From positions 10,850,001 to 10,914,000 of the forward strand of contig OY755178.1 in the NCBI GenBank assembly GCA_963576735.1: a stretch of DNA of 64,000 nt, written 5' to 3'. The notes beneath the pieces were generated by a model that saw only the letters and a list, made by a program, of their open reading frames with translations, did not search any database and had not been told where the DNA came from. The translations under genes and the position numbers were made by a program. The DNA comes from Bedellia somnulentella. Taxonomy: Eukaryota > Arthropoda > Insecta > Lepidoptera > Bedelliidae. The number at the start of each line of letters is the position of its first letter. Position 1 is the first letter of the stretch. This document shows positions 9,905-20,106 of the stretch, in pieces.

Positions 9905-10546
9905 ATTTAGCTTTTACTCTTTGATAAGCAGCCTCCCGTACCCCTTCGTGACGCCTGCAACAACTTACTATGCATAGCTAATCGAGCGGAGTTTTATCTA
10001 TTTTTTTAATTCGAGATAACTTTCGAATGGAATGTTCGAATTGAATAATTCAAAAAGTAATATAAGGGTATTGAAGTAGTCTGAAATAATATATACGTTT
10101 TTTATAAGGATTAGATAGGTACAAATAAAGAGCCTTTTCTAAAGCAGGATTTTAATTTAATTTTTAAATAATTTTATATAATGACGCTCGTTGTGAGATA
10201 ACTATAATAGTTAGAGACATGCTGTCTCGGCATTTTTTTTAGATAATAATGTGTTCTATAAAATTGTAATACATAATTTTATTCTATTGTCAATAGTTTT
10301 CGCAGCGCACGCGATGTAAGGATTTTTTTTGGTATTTCTTTAACACCTTGGGTTACATTTTTGAAGTTTACGTAAGGATCCCTAATTTTTTGAAAATGAA
10401 ATATAGCCTATGTCACTCGGGAATAGTGTAGCATTAAAACAGTGAAAGAATTTTTCAAATCCCTCCAGTAGTTTTGGAGCCTATTCAATTCAAACAAACA
10501 AACAAACAAAAAATCAAACCTTTCCTCTTTATAATATTAGTATAGA

Positions 10547-11278
10547 TATTGATTTATGGTTTGTGAAATTGATAAAAGCTTAAATGATTTTTATATACAA
10601 TACAAGTGACTTCAACAACAAAATATTAAGATCCATAAAAAAGTAGTATTTTAATTAAACCTTGTGAAGATTACTTCTTCACTCAACCGCAACACCCATT
10701 TTTTTGTTAAAATGATGGTAAACCCAGGCCAGTTCACCATCAGTAAAAACTAATAAAATGTCTACTGTTCGTGTTAATGCTTGTTTAGTTGGTGGAAAAC
10801 AATGTCAGTCTACAATAAGAACACCCTTCCCCTGGCATTCCCACATATTAAAACAAAAACAAGCATTTCAATAGGACTATTTAAGTGCACTTAATATATA
10901 TTTTCAAAGAGCATTACGAATAATAACAGCATTTGTTTTGTTTACCTGAAGTGTCGGGTTCGCAAACATATTATTACTGACGTACTTATATTAAAATTAA
11001 ATACTTCTTGACTTCTGATCTGAAACATTGGATACGCTTGCTATAGGGTTGTCAAGATGATTATGTAGAGAAAGAATGTTATTTATTTAATAAAAATTGG
11101 CTAGGTGCAAGTCGTTCTCGCCCGAGGAGGGTTTCATTGTAGCAAGTATAGGTCAACAAAGCGATATGTATCAAGAATAATTTGTTTTTTTTTAGCTGCA
11201 GTCAAATAGCAAACTTCGTTTTTCAGAGTGTTTGTATGAATACACTTTTTAAACTCTCGCGGTTTGTAGACATTATAT
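10547..11278. other. Interval without recognised features
   Basis: AT-rich DNA with nothing recognised. It contains the one base I found that differs between the two near-identical blocks (10839 t, 40159 c). Confidence 0.35.
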
Positions 11279-11353
11279 GTATATAATAATAATCGGGATT
11301 AACCAACGAACGAAAAAAAAATTTGTTGGTTAATCCCGATTATTATTATATAT
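11279..11353. repeat. Long perfect hairpin (27-28 bp arms)
   Basis: The left arm 11281-11307 starts ATATAATAATAATCGGGATT. The right arm 11325-11351 is its exact reverse complement, and the loop is 17 nt (11308-11324, A-rich). Pairing extends about one more base outward. Direct 'TTTGTATGAAT' repeats at about 11231 and 11358 flank it. No Dicer-type asymmetry or family assignment can be made from sequence. Duplicate at 40599-40673. Confidence 0.85.
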
Positions 11354-12288
11354 AATCTTTGTATGAATTACAAAGTTAAATTTGCAGTTTTACAAAATGT
11401 GATATATCTTCAAAACTATTGCATAATTCCTGTTCAAACCATTCGTTCTTTACATAATATATTAACGTATACTTCATATTACTCTCTCCACTATTATTAA
11501 TACTATTTCTAATACATTTCTGATTGATTCAATTTACTACATTTTAATTTGTTATTACTTGGTTTCCTAAGTCACAGGCTTAGCCTTTTTAGGAACCCCT
11601 GTGTAATTGTTTTCATATCTAACTCAAAACATGTGTGTCAAAGAGTGAAATCACAAAATAGTTATTATTCCATTTCATCTTAATTATGTTCCAGCTTATT
11701 GTTATTATTTCTTTGTGTCACAATAAACTTTTTTTTTAATTAAAAAATAATACAAAACCATATTTATTTTATTTAGGACATATATATTACCAATTTGGAA
11801 ATTAATCTTTAAATCTGTAAATTTTGGATAAATATGGTTTGAGAAACATTCTTTAAGGCCTATTTATCAACACGCCAATCATAAAAGTTTATCAAAATAG
11901 AATAGTTTCAAGTAGGAAGCCTCCCATTTTTTGTTCAAAATATATATTTTGTCCTAAATTTTGAAGCGGTTTACAATTTACGTCTACCTATAAATTTTTA
12001 ACCACTCAATAGTTTCGGAAATTAATTGCTGTGACATACGGACATATTCGAGGCAGAGATTGTTTGATTCCACTTCTAGCTTCGCGTATGTCGATGACGA
12101 AATAAAAAAAAATGTTCGAACTGTGACAATTAAAATCGAGATCGATCCGAATCACTGAATGTCAAAACTTTTTTACCCTAAAAAAACTATTAACTGTATA
12201 CTAGCTGGTGAATTTATTCGTACGTGACATAACACGTTTTCACTACATAGTTACTTAACTTTATTTATAAGGACACATAGTTTCCCCG
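11354..12288. other. AT-rich interval, nothing recognised
   Basis: No gene-like frames and no member of the repeat families seen elsewhere in the window. Copy at 40674-41608. Confidence 0.35.
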
Positions 12289-15200
12289 TTAAAGATAAGA
12301 TAAGATAAAGATAAAGATAAAAAATATTTATTTCAAAATAAAAAGAATTGTTCTCTATTTTTTGAACGTCACAAACTTACGTATAAGTTAAATCTTACTC
12401 TACTGACTCTACTTCGGATTCGGAAGGTGTATTGTTGCGAGAAGAACCCGTAAGAAACTCAGCAACACACATCTTTTCTTAGTCAAATTACAATATTGGT
12501 GTATGTCTGGAAATATCCTGACTAGAGCCCTGGTGACACCAAGCAGTTTCATCTATCATATAATCATTTAAACTGTAATAAGCTTTTAAATGAAGACTGC
12601 GTTTTATAATTACTTTGAATTTCTTTTCTGTTAGATTCAAAATGTCATCAGGTATTTTATTATAAAATTTTACACATAACCCCATAAAAGATGTATTTAT
12701 TTTTGACAATCTGTACTTTTGAATTGAAATTTTATTATTATCTCTAAGACTTCTAGTATGTCTGTCACAGTTTTTGGAAAATGCTTTCAAATTTTTTCTC
12801 ACATACATGATGTTTTCATAAATATATTGACATGGCAGTGTCATTATATTTATGGTTTTAAACAATTCTCTAAGGGAATCTCGTGAACCTAAATTATAAA
12901 TAGCTCTTATTGCTCTTTTCTGTAAAATGAATATTGACCCAACATCAGCAGCTCTGCCCCAGAGTAAAATGCCATAAGACATGATGCTATGAAAATAACT
13001 ATAGTAAACTAAACGAGCGGTCTGTACATCAGTTAAATGTCTTATCTTTCTAACGGCATAGGCAGCACTGCTTAGCCTGCCAGCTAGCGCGCTAATGTGG
13101 GGTCCCCATTGGAGCTTTGAGTCCAGATGTATCCCTAAGAAAACTGCGCTATCCGTAAATGGTAATTTTTCATTATTTAATGTAATTTCATTATCAACAC
13201 TTTTAACATTTGGTAATGCAAATTTAATACATTTGGTTTTTTTGGCATTTAGTACAAGATTATTTGAAGCAAACCATGTTTGAATTTGGGAAACTGCATT
13301 ATTTACATCGTCAATATTTTCCGAATTCCTTTTAACGTCAAAAATTAAAGAAGTATCATCAGCAAATAATACTATTTCAGACCTTTTCTCGACCATGAAC
13401 GGCAAATCATTAATATATACTAGAAACAAAAATGGGCCTAATATAGATCCCTGTGGAACACCCATTTTTACATGAGTTCCAGATGATTTTATTTTATCGA
13501 TTTGCACTTTTTGTATTCGATCTGAGAAGTAGGACTTTATTAATTTAAGTGCGTCACCTTCGATGCCATAATGTCCCAATTTTATGAATAAAATATTATG
13601 ATCTGCACAATCAAAAGCTTTTGTAAGATCACAGAACAAACCGATTGCATCATTCTTAAGTTCCCACGAACCAAAAATATGTTTAATTAGGGCAACGCCT
13701 GCGTCAGTGGTAGAGCGGCCTTTCGTGAAACCAAATTGTTTAGGGTGAAACAAATTGTTGGAACTAAAATGCAAGAGCAGTTGATTAAGCATAAGTTTTT
13801 CAAATATTTTACTCATAACTGGTAGTATAGATATAGGCCTATAACCTTCAGGATTATTTTTATCACCTCCAGATTTTAGTAAAGGTACAATTTTACTATG
13901 TTTCATGAGATCTGGGAAGATACCATTACTTATACATTCATTAAATATTTTCGCTAAATAAGGAGCTATTATTACAATAAAATTATGGCATACTTTTACT
14001 GACATACCCCAGATATCCTCAGAATTTTTCAATTTCAGTGATTTAAACACTTTAATGATATCTTCGGGACTGACAACTTTAAAATTAAATATAGATTTAC
14101 AAATTGCAACGTTTTGTTGCAACAGCTCTTGAGCTAACGTAGCAGATGAATTTAAGTGTTCAGTGGTCTTAAAAGGTATATCAGCAAAATATTTTTCAAA
14201 AATACAAGCAATTACATCATTTGAAGTAGTCAAACCTCGATCAGACCGAATACAAAAGTCCTGATCACATGACTTGCTTTTGCCAGTTTGAGTGTTGATA
14301 ATGTTCCAAACGGTTTTTACTTTATTATCAGATGTTTTAATACGTTGGCTCAAGTATCTTGCTTTAGCCTCCTTACAAACTTTATTAAACATTTTTGAGT
14401 ATTTTTTTACATATTCTATAAATTCATCATTATGTGAGAACGCTTTTTGATCGTATAAATCAAATAGTATTTCTCTAGATTTATATATGCCTGGTGTTGC
14501 CCACTCACTAAATTTAAATTTATTACATATAGTTACATCTTTAATAGTAAATATTTTAGTAAATTCGTCTATCAGTACTTTAAAGAAAGTATTATAACTA
14601 TTATTTGGATTTTTATTTATTGAAGAAGTGGGCAGCTTATAACTGATTAAGTTTATATATTTTTCAACTTTGAAAGCAGTGACACTCCTTTTTTTAACTA
14701 TAATTTTTCGGTCTGGTGCCTTATGTGGAAAGTTTACAAAAAGACCACTGTGATCAGATTTTAGTTTGTTTATTACAGATTTACTTATGAATTCAGCATT
14801 TGTAAATACATTATCTAAACATGTTTTGGTTCTAGTAGGTTCCAAGAATAAATTTTCTAAATTAAAAGATTGGAATAAACTCATCAACCGTGTTTTCTGA
14901 GTACTATCTTTTAAGAGATCTATATTGAAGTCTCCACAAATAATTAATTGTTTTTTACTCTTGAAAATTTTAGTTAATACATCTTCCATTACACTTTCAA
15001 ATCTTTCATAATTTTGACTATAGGGGGCTCGATATACGCTTACTATAAAGTAGTTTAGTAACTCTATGCAGGATATCTCCACGACTTGCTCAACGCTCAG
15101 TTTTACAATATCCTCACGATTTTTACATTTAATACTATTTTTTATAAATATAGCGGAGCCACCAAACGTTTCTCTAAGGGTTATTTTAAAATCAATTTAT
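12289..15200 (-). mobile_element. 5'-truncated non-LTR retrotransposon (CR1/L2 group)
   Basis: About 2.9 kb. On the minus strand it runs from a truncated endonuclease region (near 15200) through a complete reverse transcriptase to a 3' UTR of about 200 bp. It ends in a (TTATCTT)-type microsatellite, seen on the plus strand as AAAGATAAGATAAGATAAAG at about 12290. Short tandem 3' repeats instead of poly(A) fit the CR1/L2 group. The best guess is a Daphne-like lineage, which is unverified. A near-perfect copy lies at 41609-44520. Confidence 0.85.
12488..15082 (-). CDS. LINE pol: AP endonuclease (partial) + reverse transcriptase
   Basis: An 864-codon intact frame. The listed start is a GTG. The same frame is open back to a stop at 15197-15199, and the upstream residues (including GGSAIFIKN) are still endonuclease-like, so the true N-terminus is lost by truncation. 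Residues about 1-115 are the C-terminal half of an exonuclease-endonuclease-phosphatase domain (VYRAPYS at 17-23, GDFNID at 50-55, SDHSGLF at 109-115). The reverse transcriptase lies at about 345-640, with motif A FCDLTKAFD (483-491), motif B GVPQGSILGP (541-550) and catalytic FADD (573-576). The protein would nick target DNA and prime cDNA synthesis from the nick. No ORF1 is present. The lack of stops suggests a young insertion, but the missing 5' end makes autonomous activity unlikely. The plus-strand frame 13095-13283 is a shadow. Confidence 0.9.
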   Translation of the reverse strand: MEISCIELLNYFIVSVYRAPYSQNYERFESVMEDVLTKIFKSKKQLIICGDFNIDLLKDSTQKTRLMSLFQSFNLENLFLEPTRTKTCLDNVFTNAEFISKSVINKLKSDHSGLFVNFPHKAPDRKIIVKKRSVTAFKVEKYINLISYKLPTSSINKNPNNSYNTFFKVLIDEFTKIFTIKDVTICNKFKFSEWATPGIYKSREILFDLYDQKAFSHNDEFIEYVKKYSKMFNKVCKEAKARYLSQRIKTSDNKVKTVWNIINTQTGKSKSCDQDFCIRSDRGLTTSNDVIACIFEKYFADIPFKTTEHLNSSATLAQELLQQNVAICKSIFNFKVVSPEDIIKVFKSLKLKNSEDIWGMSVKVCHNFIVIIAPYLAKIFNECISNGIFPDLMKHSKIVPLLKSGGDKNNPEGYRPISILPVMSKIFEKLMLNQLLLHFSSNNLFHPKQFGFTKGRSTTDAGVALIKHIFGSWELKNDAIGLFCDLTKAFDCADHNILFIKLGHYGIEGDALKLIKSYFSDRIQKVQIDKIKSSGTHVKMGVPQGSILGPFLFLVYINDLPFMVEKRSEIVLFADDTSLIFDVKRNSENIDDVNNAVSQIQTWFASNNLVLNAKKTKCIKFALPNVKSVDNEITLNNEKLPFTDSAVFLGIHLDSKLQWGPHISALAGRLSSAAYAVRKIRHLTDVQTARLVYYSYFHSIMSYGILLWGRAADVGSIFILQKRAIRAIYNLGSRDSLRELFKTINIMTLPCQYIYENIMYVRKNLKAFSKNCDRHTRSLRDNNKISIQKYRLSKINTSFMGLCVKFYNKIPDDILNLTEKKFKVIIKRSLHLKAYYSLNDYMIDETAWCHQGSSQDISRHTPIL

Positions 15201-15391
15201 TTGGCTCCTTTTATGAAGGCGAGATGGCGGTAGATCTTATCATTGCACACCTTATCAATCACAAGTAGTACAACAACAACAAAATTTACAACTTAAAACA
15301 TTTGAGGTCATTAGCATACTGTTTAGAGCAGAACTGATATGCGCACCACATAGGGGTAGTTTTATTAAAAAGCTCAAGTCATGCTGCTTAC
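15200..15391. other. Short spacer between two LINE fragments
   Basis: About 190 bp separating the truncated LINE from the 3' tail of the next LINE fragment. The small open frames at 15086-15268 and 15255-15437 have no recognisable content. Confidence 0.4.
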
Positions 15392-16110
15392 GAATTAGAA
15401 TAGAATAGAATAACTCTTTATTGCACATCGAACACAAATTTACAAAAATAATAATATGATCAAACAGTTTACAGTGAGGTACAATTGGCGATCTTATCGC
15501 TAAAAGCGATCTCTTCCAAACAACCTTTGGAAGGTGAGATCGATAATTTAATTATTTGGGTAGATGCACAAAACAAGGCCAAAAAAAAACATAATAATCT
15601 GTTAAGCTTACTTAAAACTAACTTATTTAATTTGAATAACAATATAAATATTAATCATACAAAATTATATAGATATTTAACGAATATGAACACATACATA
15701 TATAACTATATACTTTTATATATACATATACAAGCAATACAAATACCTAAATAAAATACACATATACGTTTTAGAAATATAATTAATATATATAGTTTAA
15801 AAGCAACAGTATTACTGTGCTTCAGTGAGATAGTGTTGTTTCACCAGATCTTTGAACACATTCAGTGATTTAGCGTTCCACAATTGCACAGCGTGTACAG
15901 TAAAAGAAGAGCCATAGAAATTGGTTGTATGAGAGGGAATAGATAATTGAAGATTATGGTCTGAACGTAAATTAAGGTTATGGGAAGAAGAGAGGAATTG
16001 AAAACGTTCTTTTAGATAGAAGGGGGTGGCAGGATTGAACAAGATAGAGTAAAGGAGGGACCAAGTATGCACATTGCGGCGGAGGCTACTAGCAGTGTTT
16101 ATTAAAACAA
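15392..16110 (-). mobile_element. CR1-like LINE 3' fragment
   Basis: Minus-strand 3' end of a LINE. A (TTCTA)n tail (plus-strand GAATTAGAATAGAATAGAAT at 15392) is preceded by a 3' UTR containing the palindrome-rich GCGATCTTATCGCTAAAAGC and by the C-terminal coding remnant at 15812-16110. A related 3' UTR piece in plus orientation occurs at 32195-32300. Duplicate at 44712-45430. Confidence 0.75.
15812..16072 (-). pseudogene. LINE reverse transcriptase C-terminus, remnant
   Basis: The 86-residue frame, which stays open upstream to about 16110, matches the extreme C-terminus of Jockey/CR1-superfamily polymerases. It has an RRN..HTWSLLYSILFNPATP-type stretch, then FYGSSFTVHAVQLWN, then a final VFKDLVKQHYL. 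In complete elements this region follows the thumb and connection domain. The catalytic reverse transcriptase is absent, so the fragment is a dead-on-arrival 5' truncation. It belongs to a different family from the LINE at 12488-15082, because the 3' UTR and tail repeats differ. Duplicate at 45132-45392. Confidence 0.75.
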
Positions 16111-17104
16111 CTTTAAAATAAATTTATACAGAACATAAAGTTATCCCTGCGTAGAATACAAATGACATACGGGAGAAGATAGATACTAACTCGACGATAA
16201 AACAAATAACATACAAAACACATACATATAATTGCCACCTAACCCTAGAATAAAAAACAAACATCTATACTCATCATAAACTAAGGTAAAACTATCTTAA
16301 GATTAACGCGCCAACCCTAGATATTAAATGAAAAGACGTTCATAAACGCATGGGCGACTTGCTCAAAGTTGTTCAACAGGTAGTTATTTTTACCATTGCC
16401 ATTCTGATATCGGGGCGACGCGACGAGCCCACCAAATGAACACCTGCCATTGGTCGTCGGGTATCGTACGATGTTCTGCCTTTGTGTGAGTACGTGTGTA
16501 CACAGCACTCATGCGCAACTGAGTCAAGAATTTGTGGCACACAGTAAGTAACTATCGGTTTCAGCTGACATTGAGAGCAAATATTGTTTATCAAAGAAAA
16601 GTCTTTCAGAATGATTTGGATGAGGATTATGCAGTGTTGGTTGCGATACGGAATTACATTATTACGGAAAACGCGTCTAATCATATACTTAAATAGAGAA
16701 GGTTATTAACAGAACTGTTAAAGATATCGTCCTGTTGAATTCATATTTTTTCATTATCTATCCCCATTCCTAATAAAATCGTTAACATTATGGATACCTA
16801 CAGATTTTGTAATAAAAACACTTTTAAAGTATTCATTAAACTGTCTAGAATGCCTATTGTGATATATTTAAAGCCCTCTCATTAAAAGCAATATGTTTTC
16901 AATCAATTTCTATGACATAAACAGCACCCACGCACGTCTGCCTTCATTCATTGCAGTAAAAAACAAGATGATTAATGATTAAACTACATGCTAACCTATT
17001 TTCCTCGTAAGGTCGATCTACGCCTTATAAGTCTCCCCTTGACATTACACATACATCTGCCTTTTAATTGAACAGTAACCCATATTGTTGTGAAGAAGGG
17101 TATA
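16111..17104. other. Interval without a supported gene; identity switch inside
   Basis: Overlapping open frames at 16317-16684 show no domain I recognise. On the plus strand 16350-16440 there is a 30-codon frame with a hydrophobic stretch (QQVVIFTIAILISG) and a stop; there is not enough to call an exon. Base 16674 is the first of a run of mismatches against unit 2 (45994) and marks the end of the near-identical block. Confidence 0.4.
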
Positions 17105-17482
17105 AACATAACATAACATAACATAAACGTTCACGCCGTTTATCCCCGAAGGGGTTGGCAGAGGTACCAATACTCCTGAACTCACATGGCAAGCGCCATC
17201 TAGTTTCCAGAGAAGGTACCCACGTTTTGCTTAGACAGTGTACTCACGTGATAGGGGGCAGGCCTATCGCCGTTTTGTACGAATACACTGTCACATGACT
17301 AAGTACAACTCAGCCATGTGGGTTTCCTCACGATGTTTTCCCTCACCGTTAGCAACCATGATAAATTAACCACACATATGACTTTAGAAAAGACAAATTG
17401 GTGTAGGCCCGTCCCAGGATTGGAACTCACGCCCTTCTGTTTTTCGGGCGGGTGTTCTACCCACTGGACTATCATGTCGCTA
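17105..17482 (-). mobile_element. SINE-A, full-length, present only in unit 1
   Basis: Reverse-oriented complete copy with a pentamer tail (AACATAACATAACAT on the plus strand), body and tRNA-like head. The head has box A TAGTCCAGTGG and box B-like GAGTTCCAATCC. It is flanked by AAGGGTATA direct repeats (17096-17104 and 17483-17491 or 17492-17500). Unit 2 has the empty site (GAAGAAGGGTATAACTGG near 46410). The head is a different tRNA-like sequence from the one in the 3300 copy. The open frame 17318-17512 is a shadow. Confidence 0.85.
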
Positions 17483-17715
17483 AAGGGTATAAAGGGTATA
17501 ACTGGTACGTAATAATAGATTGGAATGACGATCTTGCGACCGCTAGTTTGTAAAGTTTGTATGCGCTTATTGAATGCCTATGTTATTTGCTTTTTATTCA
17601 TTTATTAGCAATTCATTTCATATATGTCTCATTATTATGATTCTCCAGATACATTAATAATTCGAAATTAATTCATAATGTCTGTCGGGTAGTAATCGTT
17701 TTTAAAAATAATAAA

Positions 17716-17964
17716 ACATACATACATACATATACTCACGGCTTTAAATCTCTAGAAGGGGTAGCCAGAGCTAAGGAATTAGAAATTCCTCAGTCACTTT
17801 CGGAAGTTGAGTAAGGAAAAGATGGTAAAATAAAGGTTGTTGATGGTGATGGGTCTCCAACCGCATCGCCCAAAAATCCCTTAAAAGCCCCAATACCGTT
17901 AGTCGCCTCTTACCCACCCACCGGAAGAAATGGGGTAGTGCTATTCTAAGCCGACACTACACAG
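17716..17964 (-). mobile_element. SINE-B, full-length
   Basis: Tail CATACATACATACATATAC, then CTCACGGCTTTAAATC, GGGGTAGCCAGAGCTAAGG and ACCGTTAGTCGCCTCTTAC, head ACTACACAG. Unit 2 counterpart at 47339-47579, with substitutions and a shorter tail. Confidence 0.85.
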
Positions 17965-18577
17965 AATAAATAATAATATAAGTCTTAAAACCATTTCCAA
18001 TAAATAAGCTATGTGATACTGAAAAAGAAACAAAACAGTCTTTATAGCATAAAAATAATATTACGAGTATCAAAAAGTTTATTTGTCAAAATAAAGGTAA
18101 TCAACTATCATTTTTAACAAAAAAAGTTTAAATTTAATGACTACCGTTATAACACTAATAACTGAACTAATCTACTCGTATTAGTATTGGTCATATTCAT
18201 ATTTGGGATGTATATCTAAAGCGCAATACGCCGCTGCCGGACCGCCGACATTGCCCGGCGACACAACCCGGCGGCCTGTGTTGAAGGAATTATGTCTAAC
18301 CTATTTATGTAAAACTAGACCGCCGACAAAAAGTTGGCGACATATATCCGCTCACTCAGCAGGCCCCGCGGACTCAGTGTGTATTGTGCTTATGAATATA
18401 GTTACTCAAGGCTATAATCTTTTTTGGATAAGACAATATTTTAAGTTTAATTAAACCAGTTATCTGCAATCGAATCCGCCAATTGTATGATAATACGTTG
18501 AAAGCATCGGAATACATTTTGAAGTAGATTGAGATCACTTATTAGTAGTTTAGATCAACATTTGTGATGAGATTCTA
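17965..18577. other. Interval with a GC-rich island
   Basis: AT-rich except for about 18215-18390, which is rich in CCG/GCC repeats (e.g. CGCCGCTGCCGGACCGCCGA). The island is present in both units but is not a convincing exon in any frame, as every frame meets a stop soon. The plus-strand frame 18203-18454 is kept in unit 2 only roughly, with indels at its end. Confidence 0.35.
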
Positions 18578-18750
18578 AATGTGTGTATGTCCTACCAATC
18601 ACCTAAAAGCCTCAGATTCCTTGGTCGCCTCGATCAATACCCACGGGAATAAATGGTGTAGTGCTATTTTAAACCGATACTTGCACTCAAAATACTTGTT
18701 CTTCTTGTGCCTACAATGGCGAATAAACGTTTTTCTTCTTTTTCTTAAAA
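18578..18750. mobile_element. Old SINE-B remnant plus LINE 3' tail
   Basis: 18578-18690 reads as a degenerate reverse SINE-B (TTGGTCGCCTCGAT, TACCCACGGGAATAAATGG, GTAGTGCTATTTTAAACCG). 18690-18750 is a plus-strand LINE 3' end (CAATGGCGAATAAACGTTTT followed by TTC repeats) like the reverse-oriented tail at 58413. Unit 2 copy at about 48190-48370. Confidence 0.55.
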
Positions 18751-20106
18751 TATTTTTCGTTTTGTTTATAACTAGTAATTAAATAGTAACAATAATTGTA
18801 GCACCTTATATACCTTCAAGAAACTTGGTTGATACAATGTATATAATCGATTTTGCAATGCGGTTGAAAACCCAACACAAACTTCACCATCTTTTCCTCT
18901 CTCAATTTCCAAAAGTCGTACGTTGTGTTGTACCAAATCGTATAATACTTACATTACGTAACCAGTGCCAAAAAGGGATATTCTGTTTTAAATTCGCTTT
19001 GCGTTTTGTTTATTGATTCATGATAAGATATCGATAAGATCCTTAACATTGATGTCCCTTATCTATGCACCATATAATTAGGAGTGTTTTGTATTATCTT
19101 GTGACATCCAAAACGTAGGTTTTATAACGTAGGAATTCTCTGTACAGAATGCGCGTTATTCTTGATTTCAGCTTCTTAGCAAAAGGCTTTTGAAACCGTT
19201 TACTTATAGAAAACAGTAAATAAAAATCTCCTCATGCAACAATATCTGTACGAAAATATACACTAAAAAATCTGTCAGCTTTAAAACGAGAACATCAACA
19301 GTATACCTTCTGCATTATTAAATTGTACATAACAAACAATGATGCACTCGTCAAAATGAATACGGTTCTCTATTTGTACGATAAACTTTGCGCGGCTTTG
19401 TTTTTGCACGTCCCATGATCCGATAAAAATTCCAATGTAATCAATGGTCGATGGATCCTTCATTGCATTTAAATAAACGGCTTAGAGCAGGAATATACAC
19501 AAATTTACAACATTTACAGCAGAAACGTTAAAGTAGAATCAAAGGAAAACGATACGATTTTAATTGAAAACAGTCCGGCAAAGTGTATTGGAAATTCATT
19601 TCGTTTCATTTTTAAGTTGCACGGAGATGTTATTGACAGTTTCACAATACTTTTATCCTCAGTTCTTGCTTCCGTTTAAAGTGAGAAAATTATTTTTTAG
19701 AGAACTGTTCAGTTTCCGTATATCTTGAAAAAAATACATTGCTTCTTAATGTTTAGTGTTATAGTGTAAGTTCTTTCACTAAAAAATATAACATACACAA
19801 TACACATAGTATATTTTGCAATGAATGTGTGACACAGATCACAGACATATTCTAATCATCACCTGACCTGATTTCAACCAAAGTGCACTGTAATTTTCAT
19901 GTATAAACTACAGACTCGAACACTTTTATATGCGAATAGCAACAAACAGCTTAAGTTACTCGCAGACTCTTTTCATGTTTCAAACGCAAAATGAGAACAA
20001 ATACATATTTTATGGATCTCAGACTAACATATCAAGGGAAATGGTTGGTGTGTATTCTACGTGTAATGTATGTTGATGTATGATATTTACTAAACTGAAA
20101 TCAACT
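18751..20106. other. Collinear single-copy interval, no gene supported
   Basis: Aligned by eye to 48372-50216 of unit 2, apart from the MITE at 48412-48838 and a 56-bp duplication there. The stretch 19290-19480 is nearly invariant between units. Its minus-strand open frame gains a stop in unit 2, however, so coding is not supported. A degenerate SINE-B fragment may lie at about 18870-18920. Confidence 0.35.

Larger units (their letters stand above)
9129..10546 (-). mobile_element. Internally deleted Helitron
   Basis: Read on the minus strand, the element begins with TCTATACTAATATTATAAAG (5' TC terminus at 10546). It ends in a short GC hairpin (CCCGAGCGAAGCCGGG) followed by GGGCTGCTAG (3' CTAG at 9129-9132). 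It is flanked by host A and T with no target duplication, as expected for rolling-circle Helitrons. Of the Rep/helicase protein only the extreme C-terminus remains (9584-9904), and a SINE-B sits inside (9251-9500), so it is non-autonomous. The copy at 38449-39866 is identical as far as seen. Confidence 0.85.

Noticed and set aside
10490..10512. CAAA/AACA short tandem repeat
   Set aside because: It is part of the conserved 5' region of the Helitron, not an independent satellite or CRISPR-like array.
16350..16560. Hydrophobic plus-strand frame followed by a GTAAGT donor at about 16544
   Set aside because: The hydrophobic frame ends in a stop before the donor, and no continuous exon can be drawn.
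19281..19463. 60-codon minus-strand frame in a nearly invariant stretch
   Set aside because: The single substitution in unit 2 creates an in-frame stop (CAA to TAA), so the conservation is not for protein coding.
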